NCBI GenBank assembly: GCA_022843325.1
Contig: JALHNV010000001.1
Coordinates: 62,001 to 126,000 of the forward strand
Source of the DNA: Pseudolabrys sp.
GTDB taxonomy: Bacteria > Pseudomonadota > Alphaproteobacteria > Rhizobiales > Xanthobacteraceae
DNA: 64,000 nucleotides
Direction of reading: 5' to 3'
The translations under genes were made by a program, and so were the position numbers. Each line of letters starts with the position of its first letter. Within the stretch, counting starts at the first letter, position 1. The notes under the pieces were generated by a model. It made no database searches. It was given only the letters and a program-made list of their open reading frames with translations, and was not told the DNA's origin. Below, in pieces: positions 16,322 through 26,174 of this stretch.

Positions 16322-16591
16322 ATGGGCCGGCCGTCTGACTACGACAGCAACTGTGGCTACGAAAGTCATCGCGATCATGGGGAAGGGATATTCGCTCACC
16401 GCCGCCGCCGCGAAGATGAGCGTCCACAGGGCGACAATCTACAGTTGGGCCGAACCTACACCGACGTTTGCGACGCCCTCCGGGTTCTGAAATGGGAGCG
16501 AGACCTGCATGAGGCTAAGGACACAGCTACCGTGCGGCTTGCATGCTCAAAATTGCAGATCCGAAGGAATGGAATAGCAGCCCAATCCTAA
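16322..16591 (+). pseudogene. Terminase-small-like HTH remnant, frameshifted twice
   Basis: Pieces of one protein appear in two frames: MGRPSDYD in the first, then VIAIMGKGYSLTAAAAKMSV followed by HRATIYSWAE in the second (the helix-turn-helix), then WERDLHEAKDTATVRLACSK back in the first. This order is that of small phage terminase-like DNA-binding proteins ('GRPS.YDP...G.S...AA...V...T...W.........R...LE..L....GP.V'). The shifts fall near 16345 and 16455. It is probably a dead packaging gene and supports a phage or satellite origin for the element. Confidence 0.55.
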
Positions 16592-16825
16592 GCGTCGGAG
16601 TCAGGGCAAAATAGCGTAACCAATTTGGATCGGGGTTGGTCGGCTGAACGCTCTGCGCTAAGACCTGCCGGCGGCCTGCTAGCGCCATGCTAGCCTCCGG
16701 CGCAGCCTCCCTGCGACCCGCTGGTGCTCCTTGTACCAGCACTATTAGGCCACTAGCCTGCCGCCTACATATTGTGTTGACCGATCAGGGGCGCGAACCC
16801 ACTTGACTACGGGGGTACTGACTAA

Positions 16826-18362
16826 ATGCTGACGGGCGATCTTCGATCCAAAATTGACGCGGTCTGGAATGCCTTCTGGGCGGGCGGCATCGCCAATCCG
16901 CTCGAGGTGATCGAGCAGATCACCTACCTGCTGTTCATGCGCGGCCTCGACGAGGCCCACACGCTTGAGGAGCGCAAGGCCACCCGGCTCGGCAAGCCGG
17001 TGGAGCGGCGCATCTTCCCGGAGGGCAAGGACGGCATCGGCAAGAATGGCGGCGTCGCCTATGAGGACATGCGCTGGTCGCGGCTGAAGAATCAGGACCC
17101 GGCGACCATGTTCGCCACCGTCTCCGAACACATCTTCCCCTTCCTGCGCACCATGGCTGACGCGGACACGGCCCATGCCACCCATATGAAAGGCGCCCGC
17201 TTCACCATTCCGACGCCGACGCTGCTGGCTAAGGTGGTCGACCTTCTCGCTGATATTCCGATGGAGGACCGCGATACCAAGGGCGACCTCTACGAGTACA
17301 TGCTGGGCAAGATCGCGACCGCCGGACAGAACGGACAATTCCGCACGCCGCGCCACATTATCGCGCTGATGGTCGAAATGATGGCGCCGACGCCGAAAGA
17401 CGTGATCTGCGATCCGGCCTGCGGCACCTGCGGCTTCCTGGTCGCAGCAGGCGAATACCTGCGCGTCAACCATCCCAAAATGTTCCAGGTGAAGGAAAGC
17501 CGAGACCATTTCCACGAGGAGATGTTTCATGGCTTCGACTTCGACGGCACGATGCTGCGCATCGGCTCGATGAACATGACGCTGCACGGCGTCGATAATC
17601 CCGACATCCGCTACAAGGATTCGCTGGCGCAGGAGCATGCTGGCGACGAGGATCGCTATTCGCTGGTGCTGGCCAATCCGCCCTTCGCCGGCTCGCTCGA
17701 CTACGAGACGACGGCGAAAGACCTGCTTGCCATCGTTAAGACCAAGAAAACTGAGTTGCTGTTCATGGCGCTTTTCCTAAAGCTGCTGAAGCCCGGCGGG
17801 CGCGCGGCGGTGATCGTGCCGGACGGTGTGCTTTTCGGCTCCTCCAAGGCACACAAGGAAATCCGCCGCATGTTGGTCGAGGATCACAAACTCGACGGAA
17901 TCGTCAAGCTGCCGTCCGGCGTGTTTCGGCCCTATGCCGGCGTCTCGACCGCGATCGTTCTGTTCACCAAGACCAATTCAGGTGGCACCGATCAGGTCTG
18001 GTTCTACGATTGCGAGGCCGATGGTTTTTCGCTCGACGACAAGCGCAACGCTCTGCTGCCACGGGAGAAGATCGAACGCCAAGCTCACCGACGACGAGCA
18101 TGCCAAAAACAATCTTCCTGACATTACTTCGCGCTGGAAGCAGCGTAGCGAGGTCGAGCGCAAGCGCCTGCGAACCGCACAGAGCTTTTGCGTGCCAAAA
18201 GCTGAGATCGCCGCAGCCGGCTATGATCTCTCGATCAATACTTACAAAAAAGTGGTCCACGAGGCGAAAACACACCGTCCTCCGAAGGAAATTATTGCGG
18301 AACTGAAATCCCTCGAACATGAGATCGCCGACGGCCTGGATGAGCTGGAAAGAATGCTGTGA
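16826..18362 (+). pseudogene. hsdM: Type I restriction-modification methylase HsdM, frameshifted
   Basis: An N6-adenine methyltransferase subunit of a type I R-M system, about 511 residues if intact. The frame from ATG 16826 gives the N-terminal helical HsdM_N domain, the SAM motif DPACGTCGFLVAAGEYL (from D196) and the catalytic NPPF (284–287). After KREKIE-like sequence near 18075 it shifts, and the proper ending (AKLTDDEHAKNNLPD to KSLEHEIADGLDELERML) follows in another frame to the stop at 18362. The first frame alone ends at 18121 with a nonsense tail. A one-base deletion near 18073–18080 explains it. The catalytic core is whole, so a truncated 431-residue product might retain some function, but the C-terminus contacts HsdS/HsdM. 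Confidence 0.85.
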
Positions 18363-19516
18363 ACATTCGAACACCTCGCATGCAGGAAATCTGCGACATT
18401 CGGAGCGGAGGGACCCCATCGCGTTCCCATGCATCGTTTTATGGAGGCAACATTCCTTGGGCAAAAATTAGTGACATAGAACGCGCAAATGGCGTTTTAA
18501 CGAATACCGAAGAAAGCATCACCCCGGCAGGGCTAGAGGCCATCCGTGGCAGGCTCTTTGACGCCGGCACGTTGTTGTTCGCAATTTACGGGTCCATCGG
18601 AAAGATGGCGTTCGCCGGTCTCCCCCTTGCCACCAATCAAGCGATACTTGGTCTTGCTTTCCGAGAAGGGTGCGGCGCCTTTCCGCGATATGTCTATCAT
18701 TGGCTCTCTGCGAACAACGCTCGATTTCTCGGCGATGGCCAGGGCATCGCACAAAAAAACTTGTCTGCGCGCTATTTACGTGAATTAGAAATTCCGCTCC
18801 CGCCGCTCGAAGAGCAGCGGCGGATCGCGGCGATCCTGGACAAGGCGGATGAACTGCGACGCAAGCGCAAGCGGGCCCTCGGCTTGCTTGATAGCCTGAC
18901 CCAGTCGATCTTCCGCGAGATGTTTGGAGACCCTCATGAAAATTCACATCGAAATCCTGTCATCGAGGTTGGCAGAGTAACAACTTGTATTGTTCCAGGA
19001 CGCGACAAACCGAAGTCTTTTACGGGCTCGATTCCATGGGTCACCACTGCCGAGTTAAGCCGGAAAGGCTATACATCGGCTGATTGCGCCCTGTTAGGGC
19101 TGACGGAAGCGGAAATTGCGGCGGTTAAGGCAAGAGTCGTCCCCGCACAAAGTGTACTGATGACATGCGTCGGCGATCTAGGGGTTGTGTCGATTGCCAA
19201 GGTACCCATGGTAATCAATCAACAGCTTCATTCATTCCAATGCTCAAATCGGATTATTCCCGAATATTTGATGCACGCGTTAAGCTATCAAACTGAATAT
19301 ATGCGTGGTCGGGCTACGCAAACGACGCTTCCATACATGAACAAGACGGTTTGCAACTCCATCCCCATTCAGTTGCCGCCTATCGACAGCCAAATGCTCT
19401 TTAGGCAGCAAGTTCAGCAGATTGATAGAAAATTGCGTCAGATGACTCGATTTGGAGAGAAGACCGAAGAATTGTTCTTTTCCTTGCAATCTAGAGCTTT
19501 TTCCGGCCAACTCTAA
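18359..19516 (+). CDS. hsdS: Type I restriction specificity subunit HsdS
   Basis: A 385-residue HsdS with the usual two target-recognition domains (about 1–145 and 200–350). Each is followed by a helical spacer (ELEIPLPPLEEQRRIAAILD and a second one around IPIQLPPIDSQMLFRQQVQQ). It starts at GTG 18359, overlapping the hsdM stop by four bases, so translation is coupled. The recognition domains are visibly richer in A+T than the neighbours, which is normal for exchanged HsdS domains. It is intact, unlike hsdM and hsdR. The DNA target cannot be predicted from the sequence alone. Confidence 0.9.
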   Translation: MNIRTPRMQEICDIRSGGTPSRSHASFYGGNIPWAKISDIERANGVLTNTEESITPAGLEAIRGRLFDAGTLLFAIYGSIGKMAFAGLPLATNQAILGLAFREGCGAFPRYVYHWLSANNARFLGDGQGIAQKNLSARYLRELEIPLPPLEEQRRIAAILDKADELRRKRKRALGLLDSLTQSIFREMFGDPHENSHRNPVIEVGRVTTCIVPGRDKPKSFTGSIPWVTTAELSRKGYTSADCALLGLTEAEIAAVKARVVPAQSVLMTCVGDLGVVSIAKVPMVINQQLHSFQCSNRIIPEYLMHALSYQTEYMRGRATQTTLPYMNKTVCNSIPIQLPPIDSQMLFRQQVQQIDRKLRQMTRFGEKTEELFFSLQSRAFSGQL

Positions 19517-19523
19517 CCATCCC

Positions 19524-22500
19524 ATGACCAACTTCACCTTCCTCGCAGCCGAATTCCCTGCCGTGCACGAGGCAGCGGTGGAGGCGGAACGTCAGGCCAG
19601 CGTGTCGCCGACAGCGGCGGCATTCTTCGCCGGCAAGGCGGTCGAGATCGCGGTGAAATGGGCCTTCCGCGCCGACCCAAATTTGAAGCTGCCTTATCAG
19701 GACAATATTGCCGCACTCTTGCACGAGCCAAGCTTCCGTCGCGCCGCGGGCGAAGCCGTGTTCGCCAAGGCCAAATACATCAACTCGCTGCGCAACCGCG
19801 CGGTGCACGAGGAGAAGAAGACGAGCCCCGGCGACGCCGTCGGAGCCGTCAAGGAGCTGTTTCACGTCTGCTTCTGGTTTGCCCGCACCTATGCGCGCAA
19901 GGGCAAGCCTGCCGATGGTCTCGTCTTCGATCCTGCGGTGCTGTCGCGCCGTGACGATGTCCTGAAACGGACCTTCGACTATGTGAAGGCGCAGCAGGCC
20001 GAACTGGAAGCCAAGAACGGCGAACTGGCCAGATTGCTCGCCGACCAGAAGACCCTCGACGATGAGCTGAAACAACTCCGTGCCCAGGTTGCCGCGGCGC
20101 GCAAGGCGGCCGAAGCACAGCCCGACGCCCACAACTACAACGAGGCCGAGACCCGCGACCGCTATATCGACCTGCTGTTGCGCGAGGCCGGCTGGACGCT
20201 CGACAAGCCGGACGATCTCGAATTTCGGGTCGAACGTATGCCGAACAATGAGGGCGTCGGCTTTGTCGATTACGTGCTGTGGGGCGCTGACGGCAAGCCT
20301 CTCGGCATTGTCGAAGCCAAGCGCACCCGCAAGGATGCGCGGCAAGGCCAGCAGCAGGCGAAGCTGTACGCCGATTGCCTGGAGGCGCGCTACGGCCAGC
20401 GCCCGGTCATCTTCTATTCCAATGGTTACGAGCACTGGATCTGGGACGACACGCGTTACCCGCCACGCCAGATCGGCGGCTTCTATAAGCGCGACGAGCT
20501 GGAGCTTCTGATCCAGCGCCGCGCCGGCCGGAAGACTTTGGCCGAGACCAGGATCAATACAGCGATAGCCGGGCACAAGCGGCCCTATCAGCAGCGCGCC
20601 ATCCGCTCCATTGTGAAGCATTTCGAGCAGGACGGCGAGCGCAAGGCGCTACTTGTTATGGCGACTGGCTCGGGCAAACGCGGACGGTGATCGCGCTGGC
20701 CGACCTGTTAATGCGGGCCGGCTGGGTTAAGCGCGTGCTGTTCCTCGCCGACCGCGTCGCGCTGGTGAATCAGGCCGCCGGCGCCTTCAAAGCCCATCTA
20801 CCGGATTCGGCGCCGGTCAATCTGGTTACGGAGCGGACCAGCGAGGGGCGCGTCTTTCTCTCGACCTACCCGACGATGATGAACCTGATCGACGGCAAGC
20901 AGGAGGGCCAAGTCAAATTCGGCCCCGGCCATTTCGATCTGATCGTGATCGACGAGGCGCATCGCTCGGTCTACCAACGCTTCCGCGCCATCTTCGAGTA
21001 CTTCGATTCTTTCCTGGTGGGGCTGACGGCGACGCCGAAAGACGAAGTCGACAAGAACACCTATTCGCTGTTCGACCTCGAAGACGGCGTGCCGACCGAC
21101 GCCTATTCGCTCGACGAAGCGATCGCCGACGGCGTCCTGGTGCCGCCGAAGGCGACCTCGGTGCCGCTGAAGATCGTCCGTTCCGGCCTGCGCTACGATG
21201 ACCTGACTGCTGAGGAAAAAGACCAATGGGACATGCTGGAATGGGGCGAAGAGGAAATCCCCGACAGCGTCGATGCCGCGGAGGTCAACAAACGGCTGTT
21301 CAATGAAGATACCGTTGATCTGGTGATCGCCCATTTGATGACCCATGGGGTCAAGGTCGAGGGCGGCGACCGGCTCGGCAAGACCATCGTTTTTGCGAAG
21401 AACCAAGCGCATGCCTTGTATATCGAAGAACGGTTCAGTGCCGCCTACCCCAACCTCGCGGGACATTTCGCCCGCGTCATCACCCATCAGACCGGGGCCT
21501 ATGCGCAGACCCTGATCGACGACTTCTCGAAGAAGGCGAAAGCGCCACACATCGCTATCTCGGTCGACATGCTAGATACCGGCATCGACGTGCCGGAGGT
21601 CGTGAACCTCGTCTTCTTTAAACAGGTTCGTTCCAAGACCAAGTTCTGGCAGATGATGGGGCGCGGCACTCGCCTCTGCGAAGATCTGTTCGGACCCGGC
21701 CAGGACAAGGAGTTTTTCCGCGTCTTCGACTACTGCCAGAACCTCGAATTCTTCGGCGCCAACCCGGAGATGAAAGACGCCAGCACTGCTAAGTCGCTGT
21801 CGACGCGGCTGTTCGCGGCCCGGCTCGATCTGGTGCGTGCGCTCGACGAGAAGCACGCCAAGCCCGGGGGCTTTGCTGCCGGCGAACAGGCGCCTGACGG
21901 CGACGCCCCCCCCGAGCGAGGACGACATCCGCGCCGACGCGTTGAAGACGCTTCAAGAGGTGGTCGCCGGGCTCAACCGCGACAACTTCATCGTCCGCCA
22001 GCATCGCCGCGCGGTCGAGAAATATGAAAAGCCGGAAGCGTGGAAGACCCTCGACAACGAGACCCGCGACGAGCTGCTCGACGAGATCGCACCGTTGCCC
22101 TCGGCCAGGGGATTCGGCACCGAAGAGGCCAAGCGTTTCGACTTGCTGATGTTCTCGCTGCAACTGGCCCTGTTAAAAGGGTCGAAGCGTTTCGGGGCGT
22201 TGAAAAAGCAGCTTATGGAGATCGCCGCGGCACTGGAGAGCCAGACTGGCATTCCATCGATCGCGCACCAGGCCGAGCTGCTTGAGGAGATCCAGACCGA
22301 CCAATGGTGGGAAGGCGTAACCGTCCCGATCCTCGAATTTATCCGGTTACGCCTGCGAGATCTCGTGCAGCACATCGAGAAATCAAAGAAGGCGGTGGTC
22401 TTTTCAAATTTTGCCGACGAAATCGGCGAAGGTGTCGAGCACGAGCTGCCTCAGGTCGGCGAGGCGGACTTTGCCCGCTTCAAAGCCAAGGCCCGGCATT

Positions 22501-22937
22501 TCCTGAAAGCACACGAGGATCACATCGTGCTGCACAAACTGCGGCAGGGCCGCCCATTGACGCCAACCGACCTCGGCGAGCTTGAAAAGATGTTGCTCGA
22601 CGCCGGCATCGGAGAACCCGACGACATCACGCGGGCGCGGGAGGCAAGCCAGGGATTTGGGCGATTCGTGCGCTCGCTGATCGGGCTCGATCGCACAGCG
22701 GTCCAGGAAGCCTTCGGAGATTTCCTCTCCAGCGGTAGCGCTACGGCCGCGCAGATCGAATTCATCAACATGGTTGTCGAGCAACTCACCGATCAGGGCA
22801 TCATGGCGCCGGAGTTGCTCTACGCGTCACCGTTCACGGATATTGCCCCGACCGGGCCCGAGGCCGTGTTCGGTGATGAAAGAGCCAATACGCTTTTTGA
22901 GCGGATTCAGTCGTTCAACAAGAGCGCGGTTGCCTAG
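19524..22937 (+). pseudogene. hsdR: Type I restriction endonuclease HsdR, two frameshifts
   Basis: An EcoEI-type HsdR of about 1,137 residues if repaired. In order: a DUF4145-like N-terminus; a coiled coil (about 155–200); the nuclease with D249 and E264-x-K266 (VDYVLWGADGKPLGIVEAKR); an SF2 helicase with Walker A TGSGK, DEAH in VIDEAHRSVY, GLTATP and MMGRGTR; and the EcoEI_R C-terminal domain. The frame breaks at the Walker A itself (about 20675: GGGCAAACGCGG, where one more A restores TGSGKTRTV). It breaks again in a run of eight C at 21906–21913, where seven would restore the frame. Both breaks are in homopolymers. The result is three fragments and no active nuclease unless the runs slip back. 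Confidence 0.85.
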
Positions 22938-23009
22938 TGATTTTCCTGCCTGCCTAAACATGTCTTATCCGGTCGGCTCGTTAACGGCGGCAAACCATCG
23001 TTCTTGCCG

Positions 23010-24251
23010 CTACTCGGCAGCCTCCTGCAACTTCTCCGCCGCGCCCTTGGTGGCGATCGCGCCCGCGCTGCGCCACTCATCTAACTGGTCCGCCCACACC
23101 TGCATCATCGCACGACGCTCATCCCAGTACTCAGCTGCGTGAGTGTACGCCCGTCGAACGGAATTCTGTTCTTGGTGAGCCAACTGCCGCTCGATCGCGT
23201 CGGCGTTCCACTGACCCATTTCATTGAGTTGGACTGCTGCGGTAGACCGAAACCCATGGGCAGTCACATCGTCTTTGCCGTAACCAAGCCGGCGTAGAGC
23301 CGCATTCAATGTGTTTTCCGAAATCGGTCTCGCGAAACTTCGCACGGACGGAAATAGGAACCGGCCGGCGCCAGTGATAGTTTGAAGGCTCCGCAAGATC
23401 GCAATGGATTGTCGCGCTAGCGGGACTCGATGAGGTAGCCTCATCTTCATTTTCTCGGCTGGGATGCGCCACTCCGCAGCGTCCAGATCGATTTCGGCCC
23501 ACTCTGCATGTCGCAGTTCTCCAGGGCGGACAAATACGAATGGCGCAAGCCTCAGCGCTGCCAAGGTCGCTGGATGACCGTCGTATCCGTCAATGGCTCG
23601 CAACAGCGCACCGATGGCCGCCGGATCCGTGACTGCGGACCGATGCTTCACCTTCGGCGCGGTAAGTGCCCCCCGGAGATCGGTCGAAGGGTCCCGCTCC
23701 GCGCGACCAGTCGCAATGGCGTATCGAAATACTTGGCCACATGTGCTTCGGAGGCGACGCGCCGTTTCGTAGCGCCCCCGCGCTTCGACACGACGCAGGG
23801 CGCTCAGGAGTTCGGGCGGACCGATTTCAGTGAGCGGCCGCTCTCCGATAACGGGATAGGCCAGTTCAAGAAGCCACTTTGTCTTGTTGAGTGTCGCCTC
23901 GGCTCGGCCTTCGCGCCGGAGCTTGTCGAGCCATTCGTCTCCTACGGCCCGGAATGTATTTTTGTGTGCAATCTCCGAGGCGATCTTGTCGAGCTTCCGC
24001 TGGGCGGCCGGATCTGTGCCGCTAGCAATCTGCTTTTTAGCTTTGTCTTTTTTCGCGCGCGCTTCGGCAAGAGAGACCGTAGGATAGACGCCAAAGGCCA
24101 AAGTGCCTCGCTTCCCAAGCCAGCGATAATCCATCCGCCAGTAGCGGGCGCCATCGGGTCGGACGAGCAGATACAGCCCTCCGCCGTCCGAGAGCTTGTA
24201 GGGCGCTTCCCGCGGTTTCGCTGTCCGAACGGCCAAATCAGTCAACGGCAT
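23010..24251 (-). CDS. P4-type tyrosine integrase
   Basis: A 413-residue integrase with the N-terminal arm-binding DUF4102 domain (LTDLAVRTAKPREAPYKLSD, GGGLYLLVRPDG), a core-binding domain, and a catalytic domain with R242 (RPGELRH), a lysine at 267–269, H332 and R335 (AHGFRS), H359 (LAHQ) and nucleophile Y369 (RAYTH). It starts 162 bases from the 3' end of tRNA-Phe. This is the classic arrangement of an island integrated at a tRNA, with the tRNA side as one attachment site. It is intact, so excision may still be possible. It is transcribed toward the hsd genes (convergent with hsdR). Confidence 0.95.
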   Translation of the reverse strand: MPLTDLAVRTAKPREAPYKLSDGGGLYLLVRPDGARYWRMDYRWLGKRGTLAFGVYPTVSLAEARAKKDKAKKQIASGTDPAAQRKLDKIASEIAHKNTFRAVGDEWLDKLRREGRAEATLNKTKWLLELAYPVIGERPLTEIGPPELLSALRRVEARGRYETARRLRSTCGQVFRYAIATGRAERDPSTDLRGALTAPKVKHRSAVTDPAAIGALLRAIDGYDGHPATLAALRLAPFVFVRPGELRHAEWAEIDLDAAEWRIPAEKMKMRLPHRVPLARQSIAILRSLQTITGAGRFLFPSVRSFARPISENTLNAALRRLGYGKDDVTAHGFRSTAAVQLNEMGQWNADAIERQLAHQEQNSVRRAYTHAAEYWDERRAMMQVWADQLDEWRSAGAIATKGAAEKLQEAAE

Positions 24252-24305
24252 GACGGTATCTCATCCCTGACGGTACACGGCGGTACCGTCACTTGTACCG
24301 TCAGG
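24249..24305. promoter_or_regulatory. GACGGTAC repeat cluster before the integrase
   Basis: Four copies of a GACGGTAC-like word, two in each orientation, lie at the integrase start. The outer pair forms a perfect 12-bp inverted repeat: CCTGACGGTACA (24266–24277) and TGTACCGTCAGG (24294–24305). Between them is GGCGGTACCGTC, and one more copy (TGACGGTATC) overlaps the ATG. The position fits an operator of the integrase or arm-type binding sites for integrase or excisionase. Confidence 0.55.
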
Positions 24306-24412
24306 ATCGCTGGATGCCAATGGATCGACGTGGACTACGTCGGACAAATAGGCTTATTATTCAAGGAAATAGCAAAGAGAAAAGATTGTGCTGGACTGGG
24401 GTGGACGGTAAA

Positions 24413-24488
24413 TGGTGCCCAGGGCCGGAATCGAACCAGCGACACTGCGATTTTCAATCGCATGCTCTACCAACTGAGCTACCTGGGC
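24413..24488 (-). tRNA. tRNA-Phe (GAA)
   Basis: A 76-base cloverleaf on the minus strand. The acceptor stem GCCCAGG pairs with CCTGGGC, followed by discriminator A and an encoded CCA. The D-arm reads AGCTCAGTTGGTAGAGC, the anticodon loop TTGAAAA has anticodon GAA, and the T-loop is GGTTCGATTCC. Its 3' end points to the P4-type integrase, so it is the probable chromosomal attachment site. Being whole, it was restored by the element's copy of the 3' end. Confidence 0.95.
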
Positions 24489-24696
24489 GCCGAGTGACGA
24501 ACGGCATGCCGCTCGCGGACTTCACGCGGCCCCGTTGGCGGGGGCGCGTCCCGAACCGCGCCGCCCCGAGGGGACAGCCGGTCCAAGTGGGCGCGTTATA
24601 AAGGGTCGATTCCGGGCTGTCCAGAACGCGCAACGGCTTCAATAATCTGGCGGTTTCCGGCCGGACGGCGGCGGAACCCGGCCTGCCCGGCGCCGC

Positions 24697-25284
24697 TCAG
24701 GCGTCGAGGCCCAGTGCGGCGCGAAACCGCTGCTTCAGCGCCACGCCATCGCGCAGCGGCAGCACCCGCGGCGGGTCGTCGGCGGCGATCTGGACCCGGG
24801 CGAACAGCGTCTCGCTGAAACAGGTCAGCCGCCCGGCCAGATCGGCCAGGCCCGCCTCGTCGCGCACGTCGAGGCAGGTGCCGATTCCGCAGGCTTCCGC
24901 GACGCCAATCAGGTCGGCGCCGGTCTGCGTATGGCTCGGTTGCATGCCGGTTTCGCCATAGACGCCGTTGTCGAACACGATGATCGCGAGGTTGGCCGGC
25001 TTCTGCAGGCCGATGGTGGCAAGCGCACCCAGCCCCATCAGCATCTCGCCATCGCCGGCGACGACGGCGACGCGTTTGGCCGGCTGCGCCAGCGCCAGGC
25101 CGAGCCCGATCATGGCGGCGCCGCCCATGGCGCCCCACAGATAGAAATTACGATCGTTGTCGCCGGCGGCGGCCAGATCCCAGGCCGTCGAGCCAAGGCC
25201 CGGCACGACCAGCAGGTCGTCGCCGCGGCCGGCGAGCAGCGTCGCCATCGCGGCGCGGCGTTCCAGTTTGGGGGCGGGGCTCAT
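24697..25284 (-). CDS. TPP decarboxylase beta subunit (ComE-like)
   Basis: A 195-residue protein equal to the C-terminal half of a thiamine-diphosphate decarboxylase. The TPP/Mg motif starts at GDGEMLMGLG (77–86) and closes with VFDNGVYGETG (N106). The N-terminal segment is typical of sulfopyruvate or phosphonopyruvate decarboxylase beta chains. It overlaps the alpha subunit gene by four bases (ATGA) and must work with it as a heteromer. The comABC genes of coenzyme M synthesis are not nearby, so the true substrate (sulfopyruvate, phosphonopyruvate or another 2-oxo acid) is open. The start at 25284 is set by the overlap and by similarity; a longer frame to 25491 is out of keeping with the family. 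Confidence 0.75.
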   Translation of the reverse strand: MSPAPKLERRAAMATLLAGRGDDLLVVPGLGSTAWDLAAAGDNDRNFYLWGAMGGAAMIGLGLALAQPAKRVAVVAGDGEMLMGLGALATIGLQKPANLAIIVFDNGVYGETGMQPSHTQTGADLIGVAEACGIGTCLDVRDEAGLADLAGRLTCFSETLFARVQIAADDPPRVLPLRDGVALKQRFRAALGLDA

Positions 25285-25808
25285 TTGGTCCACACCTTCT
25301 TGCCGATCAGTTCCTGCGACAGGATCAGCGCGACAATGCGCTCGTCGCCAAAAGCCTGTTGCACGGCGCGTTCGGCGAGGCCCTCGACCTCGTCCGGCGT
25401 GCGGGCGCGGTAGATCTCGGCCTCGCACAGCTTCAGCACCGGCTCGACGATGGAGCCCATCGGCTCCTGCCAGGGATTGAACTCCTCCCATTCGCCGCGC
25501 ATCGTGATCAGCATCAGCATCGGAAACCGGCAGGTGCGCGGCAGCGACAGCATATTGATGCAGTTGCCGACGCCGCTCGACTGCATCAGCAGCGCGGCGC
25601 GCTCACCGCCGAGCCAGGCGCCGGCGGCCAGCGCCACGCCCTCCTCCTCGGTGGTCAGCACCACGTCGCGCATGTCGGGGTCGGCACGGCAGCGGTCGAT
25701 CAGCCGGGCATGACCGGCATCCGGCACATAGCCGACCTGGCGAATACCGGCTCGCTTAAAGGTATCGAAGAGTTTGTCGGGCCACACGGGCAAAGCAGAG
25801 GCGTTCAC
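25281..25808 (-). CDS. TPP decarboxylase alpha subunit (ComD-like)
   Basis: A 175-residue protein equal to the N-terminal pyrimidine-binding half of the split TPP enzyme. The activating glutamate is in VLTTEEEGVALAAGAWLGG, and LLMQSSGVGNCINMLSLP and ITMRGEWEEFNPWQEPMG are the other family landmarks. It is encoded directly upstream of the beta subunit and overlaps yacG by four bases at its own start, so yacG, alpha and beta form one transcript. It is the usual length for ComD-type chains. Confidence 0.75.
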   Translation of the reverse strand: MNASALPVWPDKLFDTFKRAGIRQVGYVPDAGHARLIDRCRADPDMRDVVLTTEEEGVALAAGAWLGGERAALLMQSSGVGNCINMLSLPRTCRFPMLMLITMRGEWEEFNPWQEPMGSIVEPVLKLCEAEIYRARTPDEVEGLAERAVQQAFGDERIVALILSQELIGKKVWTK

Positions 25809-26014
25809 GAGCGGTCGCCCTCGCCCGGCTCGGCCGGACGCTCGCCGTCCTCGTCTTCATCCTCCGTCACCGGCACCGCGTAGACACCGGTCAGCCAGCG
25901 GTTGAGATCGATGTCGGCGCAGCGCTTGGAGCAGAACGGCTTGAACGCCGCGTCCATCGGCTTGCGGCAGATCGGACAGGGGGCGGCGGAAATCTTGCGG
26001 TCGATCTGGTTCAT
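25805..26014 (-). CDS. yacG: DNA gyrase inhibitor YacG
   Basis: A 69-residue zinc protein. CPICRKP and, after FKPFCSKRCADIDL, a second pair of cysteines make the four-Cys zinc site of YacG; LNRWLTGVYAVP follows, then an acidic tail. YacG binds GyrB and blocks DNA binding in E. coli. The start at 26014 is by similarity; the longer frame upstream runs into the divergent exported gene. In alphaproteobacteria yacG normally follows maf. Here it is separated from maf by about 3.1 kb of other genes. Confidence 0.9.
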   Translation of the reverse strand: MNQIDRKISAAPCPICRKPMDAAFKPFCSKRCADIDLNRWLTGVYAVPVTEDEDEDGERPAEPGEGDRS

Positions 26015-26174
26015 GAGCTTGCCCGTTGGGACGGCGCGAACGGCAGCAAATCCATAACGCAGCCGCGCGTCGGCGCCAAACGCTCCGGCAGGGAACCCAC
26101 TTGACTCATGAGTTGCGCATTCCATAATCTCAATCAAGGGTAGCATTTCCATTGCAGCCGCAGAGGACGCCGCC

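Noticed and set aside
16780-16826. tRNA-like T-arm sequence (GGGGCGCGAACCCAC) before hsdM
   Set aside because: Only three stem pairs form and no cloverleaf can be drawn; it also does not match the tRNA-Phe 3' end expected for an attachment site.
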